A DNA stretch of 64,000 nt from Diadema setosum (taxonomy: Eukaryota > Echinodermata > Echinoidea > Diadematoida > Diadematidae). The notes under the pieces are model-generated. The model was not told the DNA's origin, ran no database searches, and saw nothing but the letters and a program-made list of their open reading frames with translations. This document shows positions 12,011 to 22,699 of the stretch, piece after piece (position 1 is the stretch's first letter; each line of letters starts with the position of its first letter). The translations under genes were made by a program, and so were the position numbers. The stretch spans positions 129,001 to 193,000 of the forward strand of contig CM067075.1 in NCBI GenBank assembly GCA_033980235.1, in the 5' to 3' direction.

Positions 12011-12432
12011 TGAACCTGTACATCAAACCGCCCCTGTTTTTGTCCATCCAGTGTTTTATTGCACTGTTCTGATTTCTTTATCGTTGAGACCTGAAAATAT
12101 GTGAAATATATGAAGTCTTGCTGCGTTTTTCCATCTTTTCTCTTCACCAGATCTGCAATGACAGAGGGAGAAATATATATTCATGGAATTACAATCTTTA
12201 TATAAAATGTGTTACACAATGTTATTCATCGGAGATATTGGTAGATTCAATTATTGAGAGATACAGGCATGCAACATTATTTGAATACATGACTGTTGTA
12301 TATAAAGGAATGCATAGTACATTGGGTTAGAAAAATTCAGTGTACAATTTTTAGCCTACTCTTATAGTATTTGTTCTGCTTTCTTCATATACGTACTTAA
12401 AAATTATCAAAATGAATAAGCTTCAAAGGGGA

Positions 12433-12435
<3 letters not shown>

Positions 12436-12462
<27 letters not shown>
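12436..12462. repeat. (GA)n microsatellite
   Basis: About 13 uninterrupted GA units in the unique core of the inner element, followed by purine-rich sequence to 12480. Confidence 0.8.
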
Positions 12463-12464
<2 letters not shown>

Positions 12465-13060
12465 GAAGAGGGGGACAGAAACATTTTCGCTGTACATGTA
12501 TTTACCATTGGTTTTTATTTTCATAATGGAATATCGAATTATACACTAGAAAATCTTTTGCAATTGCAACTTATTTCAATCTTGATTTGATTGTGAAACA
12601 AGAAAACAAAATCAGTCAAAGGACAAATATAGTAGCTATACATCCAGAGCAAAGGAAATGACAACAATTACGAATTAGGATAAACGATTTAGAACATTGC
12701 ATAAGTTACTGCTTGAGGGTGAGTAGAAAGATATCAATTTACACCTCATCACATTACATAGGAATTATTTTTAATGAATCTTTTAATTGATTTGATTGTA
12801 AAACAAACCCAGGAAGATCAAAGGATCAAAGTTTTGATTATCCATGAAATGGTAAATGACCATCAAGATTTAGGAGAAGCTATAATTTGAGTTAATTTTT
12901 AGTATAATTTGATTAAGTGAACAAAAAGACAGACATAGAGAAAGGAATACGTGTACATAAGAAAAAGATGCATGCGAGTGGTCAATAAATATTTTGGACA
13001 AACGATATAAAGTTAAACCTACAATTGCCATTTACGGGATATTGACTACCAGTAGCGCCT

Positions 13061-13944
13061 ATAAATAAGCCAGTTCGGAATTAGCTCATGGGCACATTGG
13101 TCCGAATGACCTTTCTTTTTTCTCAGTCGGTTAGGGGCATTTCACTCGTTTTAGAGCAACATAATGCGTAAGCTTGATAACAATAGACCAGTTCGTAATT
13201 CCACTTTGCGCATGAGCAGAAAAAGGTCATTTGTACCAACAGGCATTTTGGTTTATTAATTCACCGAGATAAGCATGTGTAATGTGATGATTATTCATGT
13301 GATCCTTATCTAAACAGTGCTTGCCAGCACATCCACCTGACAGCAAGCCTGGTATTTGGCAATATCAAAAGAAAAAGGTTGTTATTGCATTCAATACGAA
13401 ACAATGAATTAGATGCCTGCTAAAGTGTCAACTGACGGACTATTCTGGTCACCTGGTCTAAACACAAGTTCATACTTTGTTTGAACACGAATTCCATAAA
13501 TTGTTATGTTGGGCAGCTTATGCATTATACTGCTTTGAAAACGAGTGGTGTGCCTAACCAACTAAGAAAAAGTAAAGGTCATTTGTACCAAGGTGTACGT
13601 GAGCTAATTACGAACTGGCTTATTTATGGAATTCGTTGATCCTGTTCAAACAAAGAATGAACTTGCGTAGACAAAGATGACCAGAACGATCCGTAAGATA
13701 ACACTTGGGAAAGCATCTTTCATTATTTTGCACTGAATGTATTAACAATCTCTTTCTATTGATATTGCCAAATACCATTTTTGCTGCCAGGTGGATGTGC
13801 TGGCAAGCAGCATTTATAAGTATTTCATGAATAATCATTACATTACAGATGCTTATCCGAGTGAAATTAAAAACCAACATGCCTGTTGGTCCGAATGACC
13901 TTGTTTCTGCTCATGCGCAAAGTGGAACTCCGAACTGGCTTATT
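13061..13944. mobile_element. Interlocked foldback elements with CCAGTTCG ends
   Basis: Two overlapping inverted pairs are present. First pair: AAGCCAGTTCGGAATTAGCT at 13067 against AGCTAATTACGAACTGGCTT ending at 13622. Second pair: CCAGTTCGTAATTCCACTTT at 13188 against a reverse copy ending CCGAACTGGCTTATT near 13944. Its arms of about 310 bp (13188-13500 and 13624-13939) share long imperfect complementarity, for example CTTGCCAGCACATCCACCTG against CAGGTGGATGTGCTGGCAAG. Each pair has one end inside the other. No coding capacity. Confidence 0.75.
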
Positions 13945-15650
13945 GAATCTATTTAAGCTCACAATCTGGTATGATTTATAAACCTACATGACTTATTTCT
14001 TCTGTAAGAAAGAATTTGAGACATAACAATACAGATAGCCTTTAAAACCCCAAACTATTGTACTTCTGTCATAAGAGGGAATGCATTATGCTTATCAATT
14101 ACCTCTTTAGAGAAGGAGTGATACAACTTAAACAACATAAACACTTATAGTAGATAGAAAAAAAAAATATTCCAACTAGAGCTATGATGGCACAAATATC
14201 AGTAGGCCTATATTTGTTTTCATATATTTCCAAATGCCACTGCTATACTGATTACTATACTGTGAAACGTATATACAGTACGTGTGTTTAAAGTGTCACG
14301 TACATATATATACAAAGATCTGATACGAAATGTATTACAGGAGCATGAAAATTGCAGTTAGGCTTCACTTACTCACTCACTCATAAATACATTTTTTGCA
14401 TGTCACAGTAAAACTAACTGTGATATTTCTGAAGCTAAGACTATTTCTCACACGCTTAGTACAGTATTTGGTAACTGTAAAAATGCTTGTGCTCTCCAGT
14501 TGTCAGGACATACAGTAAACCTAGTAATAAAGCCAAGCTTAAATAGGTAGCCGTAACACTCATTGAGAATTGGTGTTTCTTCATGGAATCAGGAAGGTAC
14601 ACGTGAGACTCCTTGATGGAATGTGACCTTTGCAACTTTATAACCCAAACAACTGACCACAGCCTTCTACAGAGATGCTGTGGAGTTGGGGAGGTTGAAT
14701 GACCTTGCCAGCTCCTCTATGTACTAGTACCCCACGGTGTGGGTGTGTTTAGATGGTTCAGGATTGAATACTACATACAACTGTACTACCACTAAACTGT
14801 GTGGGACGTGTTCATACCGAACCATTACACAGTACTGTGCATAAACTTATTCTCCACACGGGCTTTCGTGATGAACCCGAAAATAGCGAGTCTATTTTTT
14901 TAAACATCATGATATATATTATAAAAACATTATAAACATTACAAAAACATAATTTCTGATTTGATATCATCATAATGTATACTTTAAACTATGACTGAAC
15001 ATCACTGAGTGCTTTTCAGCAGCTCCCTTTGTTTCAATACAGTTCGATCCCAGCTATGCGTTTTCCCTTATTGCAATCATTTGTAAATCTTTGTATGCAT
15101 AAAAATGCTTTCTCAAATACTGTTACCGCATATGAAATATTGAAATGAAAATGAAATGATATAGACAGGTTGAGCGTTATACAGCATTAATTTCTATACA
15201 TACAGTACGAGATTAAACCCCAAATCAAATCTATCAAGCAATATTGACGTAAGAATTAAACAAAATCATATAACATAGCAGGCCTATATACCCTTCGAAT
15301 ACACCTCTCTATCAAAATATATGATATTTAATGGATGACCCAGTGAGGCAACATGCTCACATACCATCCCAGGTTAACTTACATAATGCTTATTGCCTTC
15401 ATAGCTTGCCGACCTGGGATTAGCTTTTTCAATAACTTGATATCATTATCTCTACATTAAATACAATATGTTGACAAAAATAAGTTTATTTACTTACCTA
15501 AAATGTGGTGAAGACAGATGATCATCAAACGCTGACTGTACTGAAGGAGATCATTCAGTCCTAATGCCAATGCATATATTGTACTGCATAACGGTCATGT
15601 ACTGGACCCTTCTTTCAAATTCTGGGTCAGTTCCATTTTCAGGTAGGGGT
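13945..15650. other. Unique core of the inner element, right part
   Basis: AT-rich sequence between the foldback and the right satellite array. No long frame, tRNA-like sequence or recognised transposon end was found. The left part of the core (11400-13060) is equally bare apart from the entries at 11860 and 12436. Confidence 0.5.
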
Positions 15651-17852
15651 GTGTTTGATGAGCAGGTGGGTTTACCCAGTTCATTCCCATGTAAATCCCA
15701 TTTGGGCATTTGCATATCTTACCCAGATGGTTCTACCCATATTGGCCCCATATGAAACCCATATAAGCATTTACATCTATTCCCCAGATGGGTTTGCCCA
15801 GTTCATTCCCATATGATACCCATTAAATAGATATGTTCGTCTCTAACCCAGATGGGTTTGCCCAGTTCATTCCAATATGGGACCCATATAGATGTGCCCA
15901 TCTCTTACCCAGATGGGTTTGCCCAGTTCATTCCAGTATGGTACCCGCATAGATATGTTCATCTCCTACCCAGATGGGTTTTCCCAGTTCATTCCAATAT
16001 TTTACCCACATAAATATGTTGTTCCCCCGCCCAAATGGGTTTGTCCAGTTCATTCCCATAAGGTACCCTAATAGATATGTCCATCTCTAACCCAGATGGG
16101 TTTACCAAGTTCATTCCCGTATGGTACCCACATAGATATGTTCATCTCTTACTCAGATTGGTTTGCCCAGTTCATTCTAATGATATGGTACCCACATAGA
16201 TATGTTCATCTATTACCCAGATGGGTTCACCCAGTTCTTTCCCATATGGTAGCCACAAAAATATGTTTAGCTCTTACCCAGATGGGTTTGCCCAGTTCAT
16301 TCTCATCTGATACCCACAAAGATATGTTCAGCTCTTACCCAGATGGGTTTGCTCACTTCATCCCCATATGGTACCCACATAGATAGGTTCATCCGTTACC
16401 CAGATGGGTTTGCCCAGTTCTTTCCCATAATTATGTTACCCTAAAAGATATGTTCAGCTCTTACACAGATGGGTTTTCCCAGTTCATTCCAATATGGTAC
16501 CCACAAAAATAATTACGTTCATTTCTAACCCAGATGGGTTTAACCTCTTCATATCCATATGAAACCCATATGTATATTGACACTTCTCACCCAGATTGGT
16601 TTGCCCAGTCGTATCCCATATGGTATGCATATGGGCATTTGTATATCTCATCCATATGGGTTTGCTCATTCCATACCCATATAGAGCCCATATTGGGCAT
16701 ATACACGTATTACACAGGTGAGTTAACCCATTTACTTCCCATATGGAGTCCATATGGGCATTTACATGTATTACCCAGATGGTTTCCCCATTCATTTCCC
16801 ATGTGAAACCTGAATGGGCATTTACTTATTTTACCCAGATGGGTTTGCCCAGCTCATTCCCATATGAAACCCATGTAGAGAATTACATATCTCACCCAGA
16901 TTGGTTTGCCCATTTATTTCCCACATGAAACTCATATGGGCGTTTACTTATTTTACCCAGATGGGTATGCCCAGCTCATTCCCATATGAAACCCATATGG
17001 ATATATTTACATTCATTGCCCAGATGGGTTCACCCAGTAGATCCCCATATGGTATGCATATGGTCATTGCATATTCCACCCAGATAGCTTTGCCCATTTT
17101 ATACCCATATGAAACCCATATGGGCATTTACATAAATTATCTCACCCAGATGGGTTTACCCATTTTTTTCACATGTGTAACCCATATGGACATTAGGTTA
17201 TTATACCCAGATGGGTTTGCCCAGCTCATTCCCATATGAAACCCAAATGGATATTTACCTTTATTACCCAGATGGGTTCACCCAGTAAATTCCCATGTGG
17301 TATGCACATGGGCATTGCATATTTTACCCAGATAACTTTGCCCATTTTATACCCATATGAAACCCATATGGGCATTTACATATCTCACCCAGATGGGTTT
17401 ACCCATTATTTTCACATCTGTAACCCACATGGACATTTACTTATTTTACCCAGATGGGTTTGCCCAGCTTATTCCCATATGAAACCCATATGGATATTTA
17501 CATGTATTACCCAGATGGGTTCACCCAGTAGATTCCCATGTGGTATGCACATGGGCATTGCATATTTTACCCACATTACTTTGCCCATTTTATACTCATA
17601 TGAAACCCATATGGGTATTTACATATCTCGCCCAGATGGGTTTACCCATTATTTTCACATGTGTAACCCATATGGGCATGTAACAATCTTACCCAGATGG
17701 GTTTGCCCAGGTCATTTCCATTATGAAGCCCACATGGGCAGTCCCATTTAAAAACTCATATGGGTTATCCCATATGTGTCTGATGCTAAATACATATGGG
17801 ATTCACCCTAACCCAGATGACCCACGTGGCCCGGAGTATGCCCACATGGGTC
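15650..17852. repeat. About 60-bp tandem array with higher-order 240-bp units (right arm)
   Basis: The unit reads ACCCAGATGGGTTTGCCCAG, then TTCATTCCCATATGG, then TACCCACATAGATATGTTCA. Early copies start near 15787, 15848, 15909 and 15969, that is, every 60-62 bp. From about 17020 to 17700, blocks of four units repeat: ACCCAGATGGGTTCACCCAG is followed by a CATGGGCATTGCATATT unit, then ACCCAGATGGGTTTACCCAT and ACCCAGATGGGTTTGCCCAG. Block starts near 17022, 17268 and 17509 are about 240-246 bp apart. This is a clear higher-order repeat. Confidence 0.88.
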
Positions 17853-18089
17853 CCATATGGGCATGTTACCTGGGTTCATTCAAATTAATTTTGGAGCATT
17901 TAAATTACCTTTAACACCATTCGAATCAGCACTTTTTCAGTTCAAATTTGGAAGACAAGCACCATTTCGAAAATCGTTCATTCAATTTAGCATGATATTG
18001 TCACGTGATCACGTATAACGCTGCGCTCGTTCATTCAAATTCATTCTTGGGCATCCAATTTCGCATTTACTGCAGTCAATTTAGCTGAC

Positions 18090-18740
18090 ACGTTTATGCT
18101 TTTATTCCTTTTTTTCATTTTCATTCATCATAGGTATTGTTTGCAAACATCATAACGTTTCATATTTTTGTATTCATTTTTTTTTCTGATATCATCTTCG
18201 CAACAGTTCTTTCAAAATATGTGTCTGTGTTTATAATGTTGGATAGCATCATTTCATTCACAGATACATTAATATTAAGTTTGTTTTGACATTAATTGGG
18301 AGAGGAGGTTTCATTTTACATCGTGATTATTTCTTTCATCTATACAGGTTTCATTATTTTCGTTTGGTGGGTGTTATATTGCGTTTATCATCATTAGGAA
18401 TAGAGTTCTTGGATCAGCTCTAGTCATCAATTTGTCAAGGTTATTACCCTCCAATGCTTTTATGATTCTTTCCCTGTCTTCTTGAAAGATACGCCTGTGT
18501 CTAACTATAGTAGTGCTGCAATGACTGAACATAAGAAAGTGAAGTGAATCTATGGTACTGGTGCATGTATAGATCTGATAACATGTATGAAAGAAGAGGG
18601 GCGTTACAGAACAACAAACTTGAGTTATTCATGGTCAAAGATACCTTTACTATAATTATGCTTAACAGTGTGTGGATGAAACAAAAATTCACATTTAAAT
18701 ACGTATTTAAATCACAGTTCTCACCTTTTCAAATTAGAAA
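18090..18740. other. Unique interior of the outer element
   Basis: Between the left-type and right-type subterminal repeats of the outer transposon. AT-rich, and no coding frame or known motif was recognised. Confidence 0.45.
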
Positions 18741-19045
18741 TAACATTACGCCAATTTGAATGAACATGTTTCGAATTTGACTGCCCATACGCGAAATTAA
18801 ATGACTGAAATACCATTTTCCGCCAGTGCTGGCGAATTTGAATGACTGAAGAGCACGTGCCAATTTGAATGCCCGTTTTACGAATTCGAAAGACAAATGT
18901 CCGAATTTCATTGATCCAAACGCTAAATTGAACGAATAAGTTGCAATTTTGAATGACAGAATTTGCAGTGACGAGGATTTTCGCTAAATTGAATGAACCT
19001 TTTATCAAATGGACTGACAAAAGTGCGAAATTGGCCGGGAAAACC

Positions 19046-19215
19046 TGTATATTATATTATGTCTTCTATCTCTGTCACAATGATTTACCTTTCATGTGCA
19101 AAATCAGCCATGAATTATTATGAATCATGTGTATATTTCTGAAAGTGAACAACGTTGATTATTTTGTACCATACAGAAACAATAAAATGAAATGAAACGA
19201 AATGAAATATAAACC
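19046..19215 (+). mobile_element. Possible retroposon 3' end with AATGA-rich tail
   Basis: The segment ends TTTGTACCATACAGAAACAAT and then repeats AAATGAAATGAAACGAAATG. That is the sort of short-unit tail left by LINE or SINE 3' ends in marine invertebrates. It directly abuts the outer transposon end at 19045. No reverse transcriptase frame is present, so this is low confidence. From 19215 to 19738 nothing was recognised. Confidence 0.3.
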
Positions 19216-19738
19216 AACAGTGACGTTACCCTCATTCATTTGTTTGGTTAATTCATTACGTCAATCAATCAACATTGTTGAACTGGTGTCGTTGTCTGAA
19301 ACCATTGTGTTATTTCATAATTTTCTATTATCATCTAAAAAAAAATAATCAATCGACTGTTTACTCAAACGTTCCATTACATTGTGTAATTGGGTGTTTT
19401 TAATATTCCTTTTAATCTGCTATTACGCATGTAAACCCTACTTTCTTTTTCACTACAATACCTATTGAAAAATTCGAATATATATTTCTTTGTGTGGAAA
19501 ACAATCATATCTGAAATGATTTCAGGTTACTTCGCAAGCCAATTAAATACTGACATAAGGTACAGACATCACAAGTTCATGTAATATGCGTATTGAATAA
19601 AGTAACGATAGTATCACTACTAAGGAAAACATGCGTATATAAGTTCACAATATTCACCAGTGTTTATTTTGTCCAATTCTATAGCGATAATTTCGCCGCT
19701 CTATTTGTTCGTGTTTTTTTCTGAATATTAATATGAAT

Positions 19739-19962
19739 ACACTCTATAAGAAAAATAGAATCAACTTTGCACAGAAAGATACGTGAGACACAATTGTAGC
19801 ACCTTTACGGATTCAATTTTGCACCTTTCAGACCATGAATAATTATGCAAAGTTGCGCCTTTTAAGGTGCTCACTGATCTGAAGGTGCAAAATTGCAGCC
19901 GTAACGTGCTATGATTTGTCACAGGAAGAGGTGCAAAGTTGAACCTATTTTTCTTATAGTGT
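19739..19962. mobile_element. Short MITE, CTATAAGAAAAATAG ends
   Basis: The left end CACTCTATAAGAAAAATAGA is the near-inverse of the right end CTATTTTTCTTATAGTGTG, extended by TCAACTTTGCAC against GTGCAAAGTTGAA. An internal pair, CAATTTTGCACCTTTCAGA and TCTGAAGGTGCAAAATTG, extends the fold. At 224 bp it has no coding capacity. Confidence 0.8.
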
Positions 19963-20292
19963 GTGCGATATTATATGCTTATTGGTGGAATAAGTTTCAA
20001 CTTTCACTTGATAAAAGACCGCAGGAGACATCCAGCAAATTAATTGAATATTTCTGTCACCAAAACTTTCACTGCTCAAAAATTTCGTGTTACAGATTTC
20101 GGTTCAGGCAATAATTTGAGATAATTTAATCCCAATCAGACCAGCCAGTCAAAATTACTATGATGACACGATACATTGAAAAAAAATGGTGCACATCGCG
20201 TGTTTGCATTTGTTTTTGCGTGTATTTGTGAGCACCAGACTAAAAGTCTGGGAAACCCATGAAAAAAGGAAGGACACAATTATAGAGAAAGA

Positions 20293-20293
20293 G

Positions 20294-20335
<42 letters not shown>

Positions 20336-20358
20336 TGTTTGTGTGTGTGTGTGTGCGT

Positions 20359-20397
<39 letters not shown>

Positions 20398-20455
20398 TGA
20401 ATGGGTGTGTAAGTGAGTGGGTGCAGTGTATGTGTGTGTGTGTTTGTGTGTGTAG
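20293..20455. repeat. (GT)n microsatellite
   Basis: About 160 bp of GT repeat with scattered interruptions (GTTTGT, GTGCGT, GAGTGAATGG). Frames reading VCVCVC or HTHTHT here are artefacts of the repeat. Confidence 0.92.
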
Positions 20456-20745
20456 GCACCTAGGAGGTTATAAAGGACATGGCAAGGATGGAGAAAATGA
20501 AATAATCGAAAATGTAAAAGCATTTGCTGCGATGATGACTTATGTTCAGCTTGTTTTTTTTTTATCGCTTCTATTTTGCTTTACAATGAAGCACTTCTGT
20601 TAGTTACTATACTCGTAAAATTTTGGCTAGTAATCATTCAATATGGTAGTTCACAAAATAACTTTCATGTAAAAAAAAAAAGCACACTATTCCCATATAA
20701 GTACGACGATTTATGTATCATTCCTATAGTAACGATATAATCTAG

Positions 20746-20930
20746 ATTTTCCCGGCCAATTTCGCACTTTTGTCAGTCCCATTCCTAATTGCTGCATTCA
20801 ATTTAGCAAAATTTAGCGTAGATGACATGGTCGGTAGTTCTCTTCATTCAATTTCATTTTGGATTATTCAAATTACCTTTAGCCTCATTCTAATTAACAC
20901 TTTTTCAATTGAAATTCGTAATAGTTAGTT
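20746..20930. mobile_element. Solo end of the outer transposon family
   Basis: ATTTTCCCGGCCAATTTCGC matches the left terminus at 10134, followed by the same subterminal sequence (GCATTCAATTTAGCAAAATT, GATGACATGGTCGGTAG, TTCATTCAATTTCATTTTGG). It then breaks off at a simple repeat near 20930, and no right terminus follows. Because it is uninterrupted, it shows the sequence into which the inner element inserted at 10250. Confidence 0.75.
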
Positions 20931-20998
20931 AGTTAGTTAGTTAGTTTGTTTGTTTGTTTGTTTGTTTGTTTGTGTTTTTTTTTTTGGGGGGGGGGGGT
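20925..20998. repeat. (TTAG)n(TTTG)n with poly-T and poly-G
   Basis: About five TTAG units, six TTTG units, then a T run and an 11-G run. This compound low-complexity tract truncates the solo transposon end. From 21000 to 21676 a weak ATTTTCGCG-type repeat (21057-21200) is the only feature seen. Confidence 0.85.
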
Positions 20999-21676
20999 AG
21001 TGCGCTGATACGTGGTCCTATCACATGCATATTTCGTTGCTAACGCCCTGAGAGGTACTGTAAAACATGATTATATTCGCGGCACGAAATTTTCGCGAAT
21101 TGGAGCCGATGGCCTTTTTCGTGGCATGAAATTTTCGCGAAATGCCGCTGGCGTTCAATGTATAGTGTAGACAAGAAATTTCGCGTGCATTTTAATTTTG
21201 CGAATCTTAATCAAAGTTCTCACTTTGCTGTAACTACCTGTACTGCAAGTTGGAACAACTGGAAATACAAGCAGTATGTCATGCATAAAAGGAAATAAAA
21301 GCAAAAACAAAGACAGTGTCCCAATCAATCGGCTACCGGAAGCAACTGATTCTTTTATTTGACTAAATTCTGACATTGAGCTCCTGACAGGGAGCTCCTG
21401 ACAGGTGCCTAACATAATAAACTAGGAAATGAATGATTGCTGAATTACAGACAAAGCTGGTGACTGCACTGCGAAGAATCACTCTAACAAGGGTTAACGA
21501 GAATCATTGATCTGTAACTTACATAAAGAAAATAACTTTTTAGAATATTTCGTGCACTGTATATGTCTAGTCTCCTTTAATCATATTGTGTGGAGTTAAT
21601 CATCAGCATATTATTCAATGTATTTCTAATTTGAAGGTACACACAAACTTCTATCTGAAACTGCGACACTGCCTTA

Positions 21677-22390
21677 ACCCTAAAAAGACTGGGCTATTTT
21701 GAAGGTTTTGAGGACTGGGGGCATCATGGACCCCCCCCCCCCAAAAAAAAAAAAAAAAAAAAAAAAATCTCGGCCATGGAATGTCCGATTGTCGCCAAAT
21801 TCGGCACGCCCTTCGTTTATGATGTATCCGGTTATTTTACGCCAATATGGTTGTCTAGTGATCCCTTTATTGTGAAATATGTGAAAGCAAATTGTTTGAC
21901 ATGTATCTGTAAGAAAACTGATTGTCTAAGATAAAAAATTAGGTAATTAATTAAATAATACTCGTTATACATACCAAACTCGAGTATCTCGGTATTTCTT
22001 ATGTAAAATATCGTTTTTATTTCTTATGATTTCTGTTCTTTTATGTTTTTTATATCCAGAACAATCAATTTCAACTTCAGATCAGATTTCAATAGCTGAA
22101 AATGGACTGTGCAAGAAAAACAAAAGAAACACATTAGAATCTTGCAAAACCTCATTCAATTCTACACGTAGACACATACAAATACACCATTTTTGACTGA
22201 CATGTGACCATAAAATATTACGTAACACCGTAACCGCTGCAGGTATATACGCAAATTAGCTATTAAAAGATGCGTAATACTCTAAAGAAAAAAGTCGTGA
22301 AGTCTTGCGGTGAGATCTTATATAATTTGGAAGTTATCGCGAAATTTCCGGAGGGGGGGGGGCATGATGCTCCCCCAGTCTTTTTAGGGT
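21677..22390. mobile_element. MITE with ACCCTAAAAAGACTGGG ends
   Basis: ACCCTAAAAAGACTGGG at 21677 is perfectly inverted at 22374-22390. Subterminal GGGGGCATCATGG with a C run (left) mirrors the G run with GGCATGATGCTCCCCC (right). The interior includes a 12-C/23-A low-complexity tract at 21730-21766 and no coding frame. Confidence 0.8.
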
Positions 22391-22555
22391 CAAACTGCAT
22401 AAAGAACGGGACAAAGAACATTATATACAAAAAACAACAACAATAACATTCACATCGTCATGAAGGTAATAGCAACAAAAAAAAAAACTGAATGAAAAGC
22501 ACAATCTTAGACAGCAATAATCCATAGCGAAGTACAATGGTACCGCACACCGTGA

Positions 22556-22697
22556 ACTATAGTGGGACGTTGTAAGAAAGTCGAGTTGCAATTGATTGCA
22601 AATATATATTGCAACTTGCAATCAATCTCAAGTTTCCGTTGCTAACTGCACGTTGCAGTTATTGATTGCAACTTTCTTTCAACGCCCCCTAAAATAG
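22556..22697. mobile_element. Short MITE, CTATAGTGGGACGTTG ends
   Basis: ACTATAGTGGGACGTTGTAAGA is an imperfect inverse of TCTTTCAACGCCCCCTAAAATAG. Inside, GTTGCAATTGATTGCAA alternates with TTGCAATCAA and TTGATTGCAAC, giving several nested stems. About 142 bp. Confidence 0.65.
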
Positions 22698-22699
22698 TA

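Larger units (their letters stand above)
10250..17874. mobile_element. Inner 7.6 kb inverted-repeat element with satellite-like arms
   Basis: Its ends are a perfect 23-bp inverted repeat beginning CCCAGGTAACATGCCCAT (10250-10272 and, inverted, 17852-17874). The left arm (to about 11390) is a 188-bp tandem array. The right arm (from about 15650) is a roughly 60-bp array with a 240-bp higher-order pattern. Both arms are dense in CCCATATGGG and near variants such as CCCAGATGGG and CCCACATGGG. The middle 4.2 kb is unrelated, AT-rich, and contains a foldback. No open frame resembling a transposase, integrase or polymerase was found. The mechanism class cannot be assigned from this copy. Confidence 0.8.
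10132..19045. mobile_element. Outer inverted-repeat transposon, split by a nested element
   Basis: A perfect 27-bp terminal inverted repeat starts GGTTTTCCCGGCCAATTTCG at 10132-10158 and is repeated in reverse at 19019-19045. Both subterminal regions carry degenerate copies of TCATTCAATTTAGC spaced roughly 25-35 bp. They are seen at 10187-10240, 17875-18090 and, inverted, at 18750-19015. No transposase frame was recognised, so it is probably non-autonomous. Subtracting the nested insertion (10250-17874) leaves about 1.3 kb. A third copy of the left end is at 20746-20930, unbroken at the point where the inner element sits here. Confidence 0.8.

Noticed and set aside
10250..17874. CCCATATGGG as serum-response (CArG) elements
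   Set aside because: A CArG box needs six A/T bases between CC and GG. Here the central six are CATATG, so the motif does not qualify.
16096..17914. Long open frames through the right array (for example 171 codons at 17236-17751)
   Set aside because: These also arise from the tandem ~60-bp unit; no start context, splice sites or family similarity.
20158..20523. Open frames of Val-Cys or His-Thr repeats
   Set aside because: Translation of the (GT)n microsatellite.
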